DNA of 61,575 bases from Planctomycetota bacterium. GTDB lineage: Bacteria; Planctomycetota; J058; JAJDCQ01. A program made the position numbers and the translations under genes. The notes below the pieces were generated by a model. The model did no database searches. It was not told the DNA's origin and saw nothing but the letters and a program-made list of their open reading frames with translations. The stretch is taken from assembly GCA_029260755.1 (NCBI GenBank), contig JAJDCQ010000040.1, positions 1 through 61,575 of the forward strand, in the 5' to 3' direction. Positions 23,285 to 33,706 of the stretch are shown one piece after another; the stretch's first letter is position 1, and each line of letters opens with the position of its first letter.

Positions 23285-24289
23285 ATGGCAGCGGAATTCG
23301 AAAAGACGAACCAGTACATCTGGAATCGCTACATCGACAACGCCAAGGTCTACGGCGAGGTCGACGAGGATGACGCGGTTCGCAAGTTCGAGGAGTACTA
23401 CTCGAAGCACTCCCTGAACGAGGACGACGACTGCTTCTACTACGGCGTCCTCCTCTACGAGAAGTCCTTCGCCGCCGAGAAGAAGACCCGCATCCGCTTC
23501 CTCCGGAAGGCCCAGGAGATCTTCAAGCTCTACCGCGAGATGAGCGGCGAGACCGACTGGGACGTGATCGAGGACCGCCTCGAGGACGTCAACTCGATCT
23601 TCGAGGAGGAGGGCATCAAGCCCACCGACGACAACGAGCCCGACGTCGAGGACGTCCAGATCGCCGAGGCCGAGGAGGGCATGGTGCTCGTCCCGGCCGG
23701 CAAGTTCCTCTTCGGCCAGGGTCGCGAGGAGAAGCTCCTCGAGTCGTTCCTGATCGACATCCACCCGGTCACGAACGCCGAGTACGGCGAGTTCCTCGAG
23801 GCGACGACCTACCGGAAGCCGGCGAGCTGGGACGACCCCCGCTACAACCGCGCGGACCAGCCGGTCGTCGGCGTCTCGTGGATGGACGCGCTCAAGTACT
23901 GCGAGTGGCGCGGCAAGGCGCTCCCGACCGAGGAGCAGTGGGAGAAGGCGAGCCGGGGCACCGACGGCCGCACCTATCCCTGGGGCGAGGATCTCGCAGC
24001 GAACAACACCAACTTCGCCACGAACGGCGCCGACGGAGAGCTCGTCGCGGTCGGCTCCCACGACGGGAGCGTCTCGCCGTTCGGCCTGCGCGAGTCGGTC
24101 GGCTACGTCTGGGAGTGGACCAGCACGCCCGACACCGAGGAGCAGGACCACAGGGTCGTGAAGGGTGGGAGCTGGGCCGACGGTCCGGACGACCCCGAGT
24201 TCCTCTCGTCGTGGGCCCGCACGCGCGCCCCGATCAAGGAGAAGAACGAGCTCCTCGGCTTCCGCTGCTGCAAGCCGATCATCCACTGA
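23285..24289 (+). CDS. FGE/sulfatase-modifying-factor-fold protein without the catalytic cysteines
   Basis: A 334-residue protein. Residues ~1-125 are helical and very acidic. Residues ~130-334 are a formylglycine-generating-enzyme (FGE-sulfatase) domain: MVLVPAGKFLFGQG, IDIHPVTNAEYGEFL, VVGVSWMDALKYCEWRGKALP, YPWGED, VKGGSWADGP and a final LGFRCCK. In true FGE enzymes the active-site cysteines lie in a short SYCYRYRC-like segment. The equivalent here reads SSWARTRAP, with no Cys, so it should not make formylglycine. Related proteins without these residues (EgtB/PvdO-like or C-type-lectin-like) have other roles. No sulfatase gene is in the window. Confidence 0.85.
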   Translation: MAAEFEKTNQYIWNRYIDNAKVYGEVDEDDAVRKFEEYYSKHSLNEDDDCFYYGVLLYEKSFAAEKKTRIRFLRKAQEIFKLYREMSGETDWDVIEDRLEDVNSIFEEEGIKPTDDNEPDVEDVQIAEAEEGMVLVPAGKFLFGQGREEKLLESFLIDIHPVTNAEYGEFLEATTYRKPASWDDPRYNRADQPVVGVSWMDALKYCEWRGKALPTEEQWEKASRGTDGRTYPWGEDLAANNTNFATNGADGELVAVGSHDGSVSPFGLRESVGYVWEWTSTPDTEEQDHRVVKGGSWADGPDDPEFLSSWARTRAPIKEKNELLGFRCCKPIIH

Positions 24290-24414
24290 TCCAGAGCGGG
24301 CGCGCCTCGGCGCGCTCGGGCAGACTCGGGGGTCGTCTTCGCCGCGGCGAGGGGGACCCCCGACGTCATCCAGACGAACGGCATCGAGCGGATGCCGCCT
24401 CGGGGGACCGACCC

Positions 24415-25263
24415 ATGACCGACCACCGCCCTGCGGCCGACGCCGTCCGCGCGCGCATCGCGGCCGCCGACGCCTCGCTCTTGCCGCCCCGCGTCGGGCT
24501 CATCCTCGGCTCCGGCCTCGGCGCGTTCGCCGAGCGCCTCACCGGGAGCGGCGCGGCGATCGAGATCCCCTTCGCCGAGGTGCCCGACCTGCCGCCCCCG
24601 ACGGTCGGCGGCCACCGCGGCCGCCTGGTGGCCGGTCGCCTCGACCCCGAGGGCCCCTCGGTCCTCTGCCTCGACGGGCGGCTCCACTGGTACGAGGGGC
24701 ACGAGGTCGGCCTCGTCATCCTGCCGGCGCGCCTGATGGCCGCCCTCGGCGTCGAGACGCTGATCGTGACGAACGCCGCGGGCGGGGTGAACCGCGATTT
24801 CCGACCGGGCGACCTGATGCTGATCGACGATCACATCAACCTCTCCGGGGTGAGCCCGCTCCGCGGCCCCAACGACGACGACCTCGGCCCGCGGTTCCCG
24901 GACATGACCGAGGCCTACGACGCCGGCCTCCGGGCCAGGGCGGTCGAGGTGGCGAAGGGCGTCGGCCTGCCGCTCCGGCGAGGCGTCTACACCGTCCTCG
25001 GCGGTCCCGCCTACGAGACGCCGGCCGAGATCCGCGCGGTCGCCACGCTCGGCGGCGACGCGGTCGGGATGTCGACCGTCTTCGAGGTGACCGCGGCGGT
25101 CCACGCGGGCGTGAAGGTGCTCGGGCTCTCGCTGATCACGAACGCCGCGGCCGGCCTCGGCGAGGACAAGCTGAGTCATCAGGAGGTGCTCGAGGTGGCG
25201 GCCGCCGCGCGGGACCGGACGGTCGACTACCTCGCCGACCTCGTGCGGGCGCTCGGGTCGTGA
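24415..25263 (+). CDS. Purine nucleoside phosphorylase (trimeric PNP/MTAP family)
   Basis: A 282-residue protein. It has the phosphate-binding GLILGSGLGAFAE (28-40), GHRGRLVAGR, LDGRLHWYEGH, TNAAGGVNRDFRPGD and the base-binding VGMSTVFEVTAA segment. It phosphorolyses purine ribonucleosides or deoxyribonucleosides to a free base and sugar 1-phosphate. Family-II length and motifs fit PunA-type enzymes. I did not resolve guanosine/inosine versus methylthioadenosine preference. The stop overlaps the GTG of an aminohydrolase gene (GTGA), so the two act in one salvage route. Confidence 0.92.
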   Translation: MTDHRPAADAVRARIAAADASLLPPRVGLILGSGLGAFAERLTGSGAAIEIPFAEVPDLPPPTVGGHRGRLVAGRLDPEGPSVLCLDGRLHWYEGHEVGLVILPARLMAALGVETLIVTNAAGGVNRDFRPGDLMLIDDHINLSGVSPLRGPNDDDLGPRFPDMTEAYDAGLRARAVEVAKGVGLPLRRGVYTVLGGPAYETPAEIRAVATLGGDAVGMSTVFEVTAAVHAGVKVLGLSLITNAAAGLGEDKLSHQEVLEVAAAARDRTVDYLADLVRALGS

Positions 25264-26621
25264 CCGAGCGGTCGGCCGGCGCGACGCTCGTTCGCGGCGG
25301 AACCGTCATCACGATGGACGACGCGCGGCGGGTCATCCCCGACGGCGCGGTCGTGATCGAGGGCAGCCGCATCACCGCCGTCGGACGCCGCGACGAGGTG
25401 ACCGCGCCGGCCGGCGCCGCCGTGCTCGACGCGCGCGGGCGCTACGTGATCCCCGGTCTGATCCAGGCGCACCTCCACCTCTGCCAGACCCTCTTCCGCA
25501 ACCTCGCCGACGACCTCGAGCTCCTCGACTGGCTCAAGCTCCGGATCTGGCCGTTCGAGGCCGCCCACGACGCCGGGTCGATGCGATCGGCGGCCGAGCT
25601 CGGCATCGCCGAGCTCCTGCGCGGCGGGACGACGGCGCTCCTCGACATGGGCACCGTCGGCCACTACGACGTCGTGTTCGAGGCCGCCGAGCGGACCGGG
25701 ATCCGGCTCACCGGCGGCAAGGCGATGATGGACCTCGGCGACGACGTGCCGCGCGGCCTGCGCGAGTCGACGCGGGCGAGCGTCGACGAGAGCGTCGCCC
25801 TCGCGCAGCGCTGGCACGGGAAGGCCGACGGACGGCTGCGCTACGCGTTCTGCCCGCGGTTCGCGCTCTCGTGCACCGACGACCTGCTCCGCGAGGTCGG
25901 CTCGCTCGTCGCCGGCGCGAACGACGGCGTGATGATGCACACCCACGCGAGCGAGAACCGGACCGAGTGCCGCCTCGTCCGCGAGCGGTTCGGCCGCGAG
26001 AACATTCACGCGCTCCACGAGCTCGGGCTCGTCGGCGACCGGGCCGGGCTCGCGCATTGCGTCTGGGTCGACGAGAGCGAACGGGCGCTCCTCGCGCAGA
26101 CGGGCGCCGCGGTCCTCCACTGCCCCGGAAGCAACCTGAAGCTCGCGAGCGGCATCGCCCCGATCCCCGAGCTCATGGAGGCCGGCGCGACCGTGGCGAT
26201 CGGCGCGGACGGCGCGCCGTGCAACAACAACCTCGACGCGTTCGGCGAGATGCGCCTCGCGGCGTTGATCCAGAAGCCGCGCCTCGGCCCGCGGGCGATG
26301 CCGGCGCGGACCGTCCTCGAGCTCGCGACCCGCGGAGGCGCGGCCGCGCTCGGGCTCGACGCGGAGATCGGATCGCTCGAGGCGGGAAAGCGCGCCGACC
26401 TGGTCGTCCTCGATCCTGGACGGATCGCGTCGTTTCCCGGTGACGAGCCTTACGGCCGGGTCGTCTACAGCGTGTCGGCGGATCAGGTCGAGCACGTCTT
26501 CGTGGACGGCCGGCCGCTGCTCCGGGACGGACGACTCCTCACATTGGATGAGGATGAGGTGATGACCCGGGCCGGAAGCGATCTCGCGAGGGTTCTTTCT
26601 CGTGCGGATACGGGCACTTAG
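25260..26621 (+). CDS. Amidohydrolase-family nucleoside/base deaminase (MtaD/5'-deoxyadenosine deaminase-like)
   Basis: A 453-residue amidohydrolase. Metal ligands are visible at H71/H73 (QAHLHLCQ), around H227-H229 (HTHASEN), H266 (LAHCVW) and D317 (GADGAPCNNN). Long conserved blocks (LADDLELLDWLKLRIWPFE, RFALSC, LHCPGSNLKLASGIAP) place it among the S-adenosylhomocysteine/methylthioadenosine/5'-deoxyadenosine deaminases and guanine or 8-oxoguanine deaminases. The exact substrate cannot be fixed by reading. Coupling to a purine nucleoside phosphorylase favours deamination of an adenosine-type nucleoside before phosphorolysis. The GTG start at 25260 overlaps the PNP stop. Confidence 0.88.
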   Translation: MTERSAGATLVRGGTVITMDDARRVIPDGAVVIEGSRITAVGRRDEVTAPAGAAVLDARGRYVIPGLIQAHLHLCQTLFRNLADDLELLDWLKLRIWPFEAAHDAGSMRSAAELGIAELLRGGTTALLDMGTVGHYDVVFEAAERTGIRLTGGKAMMDLGDDVPRGLRESTRASVDESVALAQRWHGKADGRLRYAFCPRFALSCTDDLLREVGSLVAGANDGVMMHTHASENRTECRLVRERFGRENIHALHELGLVGDRAGLAHCVWVDESERALLAQTGAAVLHCPGSNLKLASGIAPIPELMEAGATVAIGADGAPCNNNLDAFGEMRLAALIQKPRLGPRAMPARTVLELATRGGAAALGLDAEIGSLEAGKRADLVVLDPGRIASFPGDEPYGRVVYSVSADQVEHVFVDGRPLLRDGRLLTLDEDEVMTRAGSDLARVLSRADTGT

Positions 26622-26641
26622 GATTGCTAGTGAGCTTCGGG

Positions 26642-26670
26642 TGGACAGGAGCCGCGACGCAAGCTATACA
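26642..26670 (+). promoter_or_regulatory. Strong sigma70-type promoter upstream of the ssnA-like gene
   Basis: TGGACA (26642-26647) and TATACA (26665-26670) are spaced by exactly 17 bp. The transcript would carry a leader of about 60 nt with an 8-bp stem (CGGATCCC with GGGGTCCG, one G-U pair, about 26685-26715). The ribosome-binding GAGAG and the TTG start come after the stem. Confidence 0.75.
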
Positions 26671-26735
26671 ATGACACGGTTCGGATCCCACGGGGGGAAG
26701 CTCGGGGTCCGGATCTCGCTTACTAGAGAGCGGGA

Positions 26736-28121
26736 TTGCCTCTAAGAAGGGGAGGGCGTCCCATTTACCTGCGCCACGCGCGCGTGGTGACCCGTTATCA
26801 GGACGGACGGGTCATCGACGACGCCGGAATTCTCATCCGGAATGGCACCATTGCGTTCGTCGGGCCCCTCGCGGAGGCCGACGAAGCAGCGGGCGAGCCC
26901 GGCGCGGTCGAGACGATCGACCTCGGTGGGTCGCTGTGCGTACCGGCGCTCGTCAACGCCCACACCCACCTCTACTCGTCTCTGGCGCGCGGGATGGCCG
27001 TCTCCGGCCCCGCTCCCGCCAACTTCGTCGAGATCCTCGAGAAGATCTGGTGGCCGCTCGACGCCGCCCTCGACGAGGAGACGGTCTACGTCAGCGCGCT
27101 GCTCGGCCTGATGGACTCGGCCCGCGCCGGCGTCGCGACCGTGATCGATCATCACGCGAGCCAGTCCTACATCGCGGGAAGCCTCGACCCGATCGCGCGG
27201 GCCGCGCGCGAGGTCGGGCTCCGGGTCGCCACCTGCTTCGAGGTGAGCGACCGCGCCGGCGACGAGGCCGCCGCGGCCGGGATCGAGGAGAACCTCCGGT
27301 TCGCCCGGTCCGTCCGCGGCGACGCCTCGAGCGCCGGGTGGCTCGCCCCGTTCATGGGCCTCCACGCCTCGCTCACCCTCTCGGACGCGACGCTGGACCG
27401 CGCGGTCGGCGAAGCGCGCGACGCCGGGCTCGGCTGCCATGTCCACGTGGCCGAGGATCCGGCCGACCGGGCCGACGCCGTCCGACGCAGCGCGTCGAAT
27501 GGCGGTCCCGACGACGCGCTGCGTCGTCTGCTCGCGAAAGATGTTTTGACGAGCAAGGGGATCGCAGCCCACTGCGTCGACGTGGATGAGGGGGGGGTTG
27601 GTCTCCTCGCAGAGGCTGGTGTACGCGTGGTGGCCAACGTCGAGTCGAACATGAACAACGCGGTCGGACGCCCGCGCCTCGGGCGGTTCCACAAGGCTGG
27701 GGTCCCCCTCGCCGTCGGAACTGACGGGCTCGGCGCCGACGTGCTCCGGTCGGCGTTCTCCGCGTGCCTGCTCGAGCGGCACGGGGAGGGCGACCCGCGA
27801 ACCGGATTCGGAGAGGCTGCTGCGCTTCTCGCTGGAAGCCACGAGCTCGGGGCCGCCACATTCGGCCTCGAGGGGGCCGGGCACCTCGAACGAGGGGCAC
27901 CGGCCGATATTGCCGTACTGGACTACGACCCACCGACGCCGATCGAAGGATCGAACGTCTTGGGTCATATGTTTTTTGGAGCGCTGGGCGCACGCGTGCG
28001 AGATCTGATCGCGGGTGGGCGATGGATCCTGCGCGACCGGCGTTTTCCGGGAATTGATGAGGCGTCGTTCGGCGCCCGAGCGCGCGAGGCAGCTCGCACG
28101 CTCTGGGGCCGGCTCGGTTGA
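26736..28121 (+). CDS. ssnA: SsnA-like aminohydrolase
   Basis: A protein of about 461 residues closely resembling SsnA, the putative aminohydrolase of selenium-dependent purine-hydroxylase clusters. It has NAHTHLYS (H76, H78), the SsnA-type WWPLDAALDEETVY and VIDHHASQSYI...GSLDPIARA blocks, CFEVSDRAGDE, CHVHVAED, AAHCVDVDE and GTDGLGADVL. The molecular reaction of SsnA is not established, to my knowledge; a deaminase-like activity on a nucleobase is expected. I use TTG 26736 because GAGAG lies just upstream. A strong promoter with its own leader precedes it. No xanthine dehydrogenase or selenium gene lies in the window. Confidence 0.85.
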   Translation: MPLRRGGRPIYLRHARVVTRYQDGRVIDDAGILIRNGTIAFVGPLAEADEAAGEPGAVETIDLGGSLCVPALVNAHTHLYSSLARGMAVSGPAPANFVEILEKIWWPLDAALDEETVYVSALLGLMDSARAGVATVIDHHASQSYIAGSLDPIARAAREVGLRVATCFEVSDRAGDEAAAAGIEENLRFARSVRGDASSAGWLAPFMGLHASLTLSDATLDRAVGEARDAGLGCHVHVAEDPADRADAVRRSASNGGPDDALRRLLAKDVLTSKGIAAHCVDVDEGGVGLLAEAGVRVVANVESNMNNAVGRPRLGRFHKAGVPLAVGTDGLGADVLRSAFSACLLERHGEGDPRTGFGEAAALLAGSHELGAATFGLEGAGHLERGAPADIAVLDYDPPTPIEGSNVLGHMFFGALGARVRDLIAGGRWILRDRRFPGIDEASFGARAREAARTLWGRLG

Positions 28122-28173
28122 GCCGAGGCCGCGGGCGGGACTCATCCCGCCGGCGCTGAGAAGAGGTGTAACG

Positions 28174-29889
28174 ATGAAGGGTTTCTCTCTCCGAGGACCG
28201 CTCTTTAGGGTAGCGTTCGCGTTTGCGATCGTGGCCGCCGTCGGGACGGTCGCTGGGTGCAGCGGCGGCGGAAGCGGCAACAACGGCGTACCGGTCGGGT
28301 CGGTGTTCATCAGCAGCATTGACCAGCGGTTCGCCAACCAGACGGAGGTCTCGATCCTCGAGACCCAGAACGCGCCGATCCGCCTCGAGTTCAACAACGG
28401 GAACGCGGGCGTTCAGGCGAAGACGTTCTTCCTCTTCGACGCGGCCGGTCAGCCGACGGCGAACCCCGTCTTCATCGTGACCGCCAACATCGGCGGGCAG
28501 ATCTTCGACGACTCGAGCGGCATCGCCCCGTTCCTGGCGACGGGCGTCAACCCGCAGGCAGGTGAGACGGTCGACGTCGACTTCCAGATCGGCTTCAACG
28601 GCGGCAACACGATGCCGTACGACGCCACGATCACGGTCACCGTCCTGCCCGAGATCCGGATCTTCGATCCGCTCGACCCGGCCCAGGGCGACACGGCCGA
28701 CTCGCTGATCGGCGACGACGTCCTCGGCGCGCAGGTCGTCTTCAGCTTCGAGACCGAGCACGACACCGTCACGATCAACGAGGTCATGGCCCGCGACAAC
28801 GACGCGGGCGTCGATGCGTTCGACCGCCCCGACTTCGTCGAGATCCGGAACGGCACGTCGAACACGATCGTCCTCGACAACTACTGGCTCTCGGCCGCGG
28901 GCACCAACGCCCAGCCGACGTTCCTGGTGCAGAACGACCGGAACTACTTCCAGGTCGTCACGCAGCCGTCCGCCGCGGCGGCCGGCAACATCGGCGGCGA
29001 CGACACCGCGATCTTCGACATTCCCGGCGGTAACGACGACCTCCAGAACCCCGAGTTCACCGCCCGCTTCCCGGCCGGCGCCTTCGTGGCGAGCGGCGGG
29101 GTGGTCGTGGTCGCGTGCGACGCCGACGACTTCTTCGGCGCGTTCGCCCAGGACGCCGACTTCGCCCTCCGGAACGTCGGCCGGGTCGCCGTTCAGAACA
29201 TGCTCGGCCTCCCGCGCGTCACCGACACCGGCACGTTCATCGCCGGCGGCGGCGTCGAGCGCCTGGTCAGCATCGACCAGCAGCCGCACATCAACGACGT
29301 GGGCGGCAACGTGGTCCTCTTCTTCCTGGCCCACGACAACACGACGGGTAGCTTCGCCGACGCGACGGGCACGTTCCCGATCATTGCGAACGGCATCGTC
29401 CGTCAGCCGGTCGAGGTCGACGAGCCGAACGTCGAGGACGCGGACATCCTCGTCTACGGCGTCCGCACCGCGGGCACCAACACCCTCGACCCGGCGATCG
29501 ACAAGACCGGAATCGTCCTCGAGCTGGTCGGCAACGCCGGAACCACGGTCGCGTTCGCGGACGACACGGCGAACGTCGGTGGCTTCCCGCAGGTCGGTCG
29601 TAACGGACAGCGTTCCGTGGCGCCGGTCGCCGGATTCGCCCACGCCGTCAACCGCTCGATCCAGCGCGTCGGGAAGTTCGAGTTCGTGACGTTCACGCAG
29701 AACACGAGCGAGTTCTTCTCGAACGGTAACGGTCTCCAGCAGACGACCAAGTTCCCCGGCGATGCGAACCACATCCGCCTCGACCCGACGACGGGCGTGG
29801 CGATCGCCGGCGACGAGCGCCATGTCGAGACGTCCGAGCTGCTCGACGTGACGTTCTCGACGGCGGGGATCCGCACCCCGGGCCAGTAG
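28174..29889 (+). CDS. Lipoprotein with lamin-tail-like domain
   Basis: A 571-residue protein. The lipobox TVAGC (Cys ~29) is followed by SGGGSG. A beta-rich domain (~45-190) precedes a lamin-tail (LTD) domain (~195-330) that starts VTINEVMARDNDAG and includes DFVEIRNGTSNTIVLDNYWLS. LTD domains in bacteria are attached to secreted nucleases and surface proteins and are thought to bind DNA or other surface ligands. No nuclease motif is visible here. It starts at ATG 28174 behind AAGAGGTG, 53 bp after the ssnA-like gene. Three hairpins, including a classic terminator, follow it. Confidence 0.82.
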   Translation: MKGFSLRGPLFRVAFAFAIVAAVGTVAGCSGGGSGNNGVPVGSVFISSIDQRFANQTEVSILETQNAPIRLEFNNGNAGVQAKTFFLFDAAGQPTANPVFIVTANIGGQIFDDSSGIAPFLATGVNPQAGETVDVDFQIGFNGGNTMPYDATITVTVLPEIRIFDPLDPAQGDTADSLIGDDVLGAQVVFSFETEHDTVTINEVMARDNDAGVDAFDRPDFVEIRNGTSNTIVLDNYWLSAAGTNAQPTFLVQNDRNYFQVVTQPSAAAAGNIGGDDTAIFDIPGGNDDLQNPEFTARFPAGAFVASGGVVVVACDADDFFGAFAQDADFALRNVGRVAVQNMLGLPRVTDTGTFIAGGGVERLVSIDQQPHINDVGGNVVLFFLAHDNTTGSFADATGTFPIIANGIVRQPVEVDEPNVEDADILVYGVRTAGTNTLDPAIDKTGIVLELVGNAGTTVAFADDTANVGGFPQVGRNGQRSVAPVAGFAHAVNRSIQRVGKFEFVTFTQNTSEFFSNGNGLQQTTKFPGDANHIRLDPTTGVAIAGDERHVETSELLDVTFSTAGIRTPGQ

Positions 29890-29942
29890 CCGGACCCAGG
29901 TCCGGCCGAGTCCCACCACCGGGAGCGGTTCGCCGCTCCCGG
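29889..29942 (+). terminator. Two tandem hairpins after the LTD lipoprotein gene
   Basis: GCCGGACC/GGTCCGGC (29889-29906) begins on the last base of the stop codon. A perfect 10-bp stem with a TTCG tetraloop (CCGGGAGCGG/CCGCTCCCGG, 29919-29942) follows. They probably protect or help end the transcript ahead of the T-run terminator. Confidence 0.65.
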
Positions 29943-29978
29943 ACGGCTGGACACCTGCCCCGACGCTTCATTCTTGGG

Positions 29979-30020
29979 CGGGGGCGATCCGTGTGGATCG
30001 CCCCCGCTGTTTTTCTTTCT
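29979..30020 (+). terminator. Rho-independent terminator
   Basis: A perfect 12-bp stem (CGGGGGCGATCC with GGATCGCCCCCG, GTGT loop) is followed by CTGTTTTTCTTTCT. This is the clearest intrinsic terminator in the window and ends the ssnA-LTD transcript. It also means hpt translation cannot start at the upstream TTG at 29974, which lies just before this stem. Confidence 0.92.
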
Positions 30021-30063
30021 CATCGTTCGATCGATCGTCACCGACGTCGGGGAGGGACCTACC

Positions 30064-30639
30064 ACGAGCGAGAACGCCGAGAAGAAGCCCGCCTCCCGCT
30101 ACACCGAGGACGACTTCGAGACCCTGATCTCCGACGAGCAGATCCGATCCCGGGTGGTCGAGCTCGGCGCCGAGATCACGAAGGACTACGCGGGACGGCA
30201 GAACGAGCTCGTCGTGGTCGGCGTGCTGAAGGGCTGCATGCTCTTCATGGCGGACCTGATCCGCCACATCGACCTCCCGCTCGCCTGCGACTTCCTCCGC
30301 GTCTCGTCCTACGAGGGCGGCATGCGCTCGACCGGCGTGGTCCGGTTCGAGTTCGACCTGACGCAGACGATCAAGAACAAGGACGTCCTCCTCGTCGAGG
30401 ACATCATCGACACCGGCCTGACGGCGGGGTTCCTCATCAAGAACCTCGGCATCCGGGAGCCGGCGAGCCTCAAGATCGCGTCGCTGCTCCACAAGCCGGC
30501 GCGGACCCGGACGCCGGTCGAGATCGACTACCTCGGATTCACGATCGAGGACAAGTTCGTGATCGGCTACGGCCTCGATCTGGCGGGGCTCTATCGGAAC
30601 AAGCGCGAGATCCTGGCGCTCCGCCCCGATCGGGCCTGA
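30064..30639 (+). CDS. hpt: Hypoxanthine/guanine phosphoribosyltransferase, apparent ACG start
   Basis: About 191 residues. It has VVGVLKGCMLFMADLI, the PRPP loop LLVEDIIDTGLTAGFL (E112, D113, D116, T117, G118) and FVIGYGLDLAGLYRNKREI. Hpt converts hypoxanthine and guanine with PRPP to IMP and GMP. Homology begins around EDDFETLISDEQI. The only conventional in-frame start lies before the upstream terminator. A very good GGGGAGGGA at 30049-30057 points to the ACG at 30064, one base from ATG. A base error or true ACG initiation are both possible. It continues the purine-salvage theme of the region. Confidence 0.9.
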   Translation, partial: TSENAEKKPASRYTEDDFETLISDEQIRSRVVELGAEITKDYAGRQNELVVVGVLKGCMLFMADLIRHIDLPLACDFLRVSSYEGGMRSTGVVRFEFDLTQTIKNKDVLLVEDIIDTGLTAGFLIKNLGIREPASLKIASLLHKPARTRTPVEIDYLGFTIEDKFVIGYGLDLAGLYRNKREILALRPDRA

Positions 30640-30650
30640 GCGATGATGTA

Positions 30651-30748
30651 ATCTCACGCAAAGGCGCAAAGGCGCCAAGGGGCTCCGTCGGATCCAGGTC
30701 CCGGCTCGGAGCAACGGCCCTTTGCGTCTTTGCGCCTTTGCGTGAGAT
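30651..30748. repeat. Palindromic repeat element, TTTGCG type (copy 2)
   Basis: Inverted arms of about 31 nt (30651-30682 and 30718-30748) are made of 9-nt units with the core TTTGCG. They run from ATCTCACG to its complement CGTGAGAT, with a 35-nt unrelated spacer. It begins 11 bp after the hpt stop and ends 28 bp before the thrC ATG. It is the only such element in the window that sits between co-directional genes. Confidence 0.9.
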
Positions 30749-30776
30749 CCATCGCGCCTCTCGCGAGGTCTCATCC

Positions 30777-32030
30777 ATGGCTGACCTTCCCCTCGAGCTT
30801 CCGCACATCCGCGCCCTCCGCTGCACCGGCTGCGGCGTGGAGCATCCGCCGGCGACGACCGAGTACTGGTGCCCGGCCTGCGGCCCCGACGGCACGGTCG
30901 AGTACCGTTACGACTACGAGAAGCTGAAGGCGGAGGTCGACCGCGACCGCCTCGCCGCCGACCCCGACCGCTCGATCCGACGCTTCCGGCCGATCCTGCC
31001 CGTTCCGGCCGACGGGCCGTGGGTGCCGCTCGACGTCGGCCCGGCGCCGCTCGTCCGGGTTCGAGACGACGCGTTCCCGCCGCTCCGACGGCTGACGATC
31101 TTCGACGACACGCGCACGCCGTCCGCGTCGCTGAAGGACCGGGCGACCTCGGTCGCGCTCGCGCGGGCGATGGCCGCCGGCGTCGACCACGCGATCGCCG
31201 CATCGACCGGCAACGCGGCGGCGTCGCTCGCCTGTCAGTGCGCCGCCGCGGGCCTCTCGGCGACGATCCTCGTCCCGGCGTCGGCGCCGCGGCCGAAGCT
31301 CGCCCAGCTCCTCCTCTACGGGGCGGCGGTGCTGCGCGTCGACGGGACCTACGACGACGCCTTCGACCTGAGCCTCGAGGTCGCCGCGGAGCGCCCCGAC
31401 CTCTACCTCCGGAGCACCGGCGTGAACCCGGCGCTGTCGGAGGGCAAGAAGACGGTCGCCCTCGAGATCGCCCTCGCCTGGGGCTGGAGGCCGCCCGAGG
31501 CGGTGCTCGTCTCGGTCGGTGACGGCTGCATCGTCGGCGGGATCGCGAAGGGCTTCCTCGATCTCGTCGAGCTCGGCTGGATCGAGCGGGCGCCGCGGGT
31601 GATCGGCGTGCAGAGCGAGGGGAGCCGCGCCGTCGCCGACGCGTTCCACTCGGGCGAGGCGCCGCCGGTCCGGAAGGCCACCACGCTCGCCGACTCGATC
31701 AGCTCCGAGCGCCCGCGCGACTGGCGCAAGGCCGTCGCGGGCATCCGCGCCACCGGCGGAACGGTCGCCGTCGTCCCCGACGACGAGATCCTCGCCGCGA
31801 TGCGCCTCCTCGCCGGCCGCGCCGGCGTCTTCGCCGAGCCGGCCGGCGCCGCCGCCCTCGCCGGAGCGCTCCGGCTGGCCGAGGACGGCGAGCTCGATCC
31901 CGGCGCCGAGATCGTCGTCGTCGCCAGCGGCAACGGCCTCAAGGACACCGACGGCGCCTTCCGCGCCGCCGGCGAGCCGCCCGAACCGATCGCCCCGACC
32001 CTCGAGGCCGCGATCGCCGCGATCGGCTAA
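30777..32030 (+). CDS. thrC: Threonine synthase
   Basis: A 417-residue PLP-dependent fold-type II enzyme. An N-terminal zinc ribbon (C16-x2-C19...C32-x2-C35) is followed by the PLP-binding SASLKDRAT (K120), STGNAAASLA (phosphate contact) and a C-terminal SGNGLKD. Threonine synthase converts O-phosphohomoserine to threonine. The ribbon and the LKD motif after SGNG match the short class of ThrC. A diverged cysteate/threonine-synthase-like paralogue cannot be excluded. It starts at ATG 30777, 28 bp past a palindromic repeat, which therefore lies in the 5' leader or at the end of hpt. Confidence 0.88.
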   Translation: MADLPLELPHIRALRCTGCGVEHPPATTEYWCPACGPDGTVEYRYDYEKLKAEVDRDRLAADPDRSIRRFRPILPVPADGPWVPLDVGPAPLVRVRDDAFPPLRRLTIFDDTRTPSASLKDRATSVALARAMAAGVDHAIAASTGNAAASLACQCAAAGLSATILVPASAPRPKLAQLLLYGAAVLRVDGTYDDAFDLSLEVAAERPDLYLRSTGVNPALSEGKKTVALEIALAWGWRPPEAVLVSVGDGCIVGGIAKGFLDLVELGWIERAPRVIGVQSEGSRAVADAFHSGEAPPVRKATTLADSISSERPRDWRKAVAGIRATGGTVAVVPDDEILAAMRLLAGRAGVFAEPAGAAALAGALRLAEDGELDPGAEIVVVASGNGLKDTDGAFRAAGEPPEPIAPTLEAAIAAIG

Positions 32031-32095
32031 TCCCCCGCCCGAGCGGCGCAAACCGCTGAGAAGCCAGCGTTGCGGGCCCGCGAACGCCACGATAG

Positions 32096-33649
<1,554 letters not shown>

Positions 33650-33706
33650 CGCCTCGCTCCCGGCCGCGGTCCGGTTCGGGCCGGCCGGTTTCGTAGGCTG
33701 CGCCCC

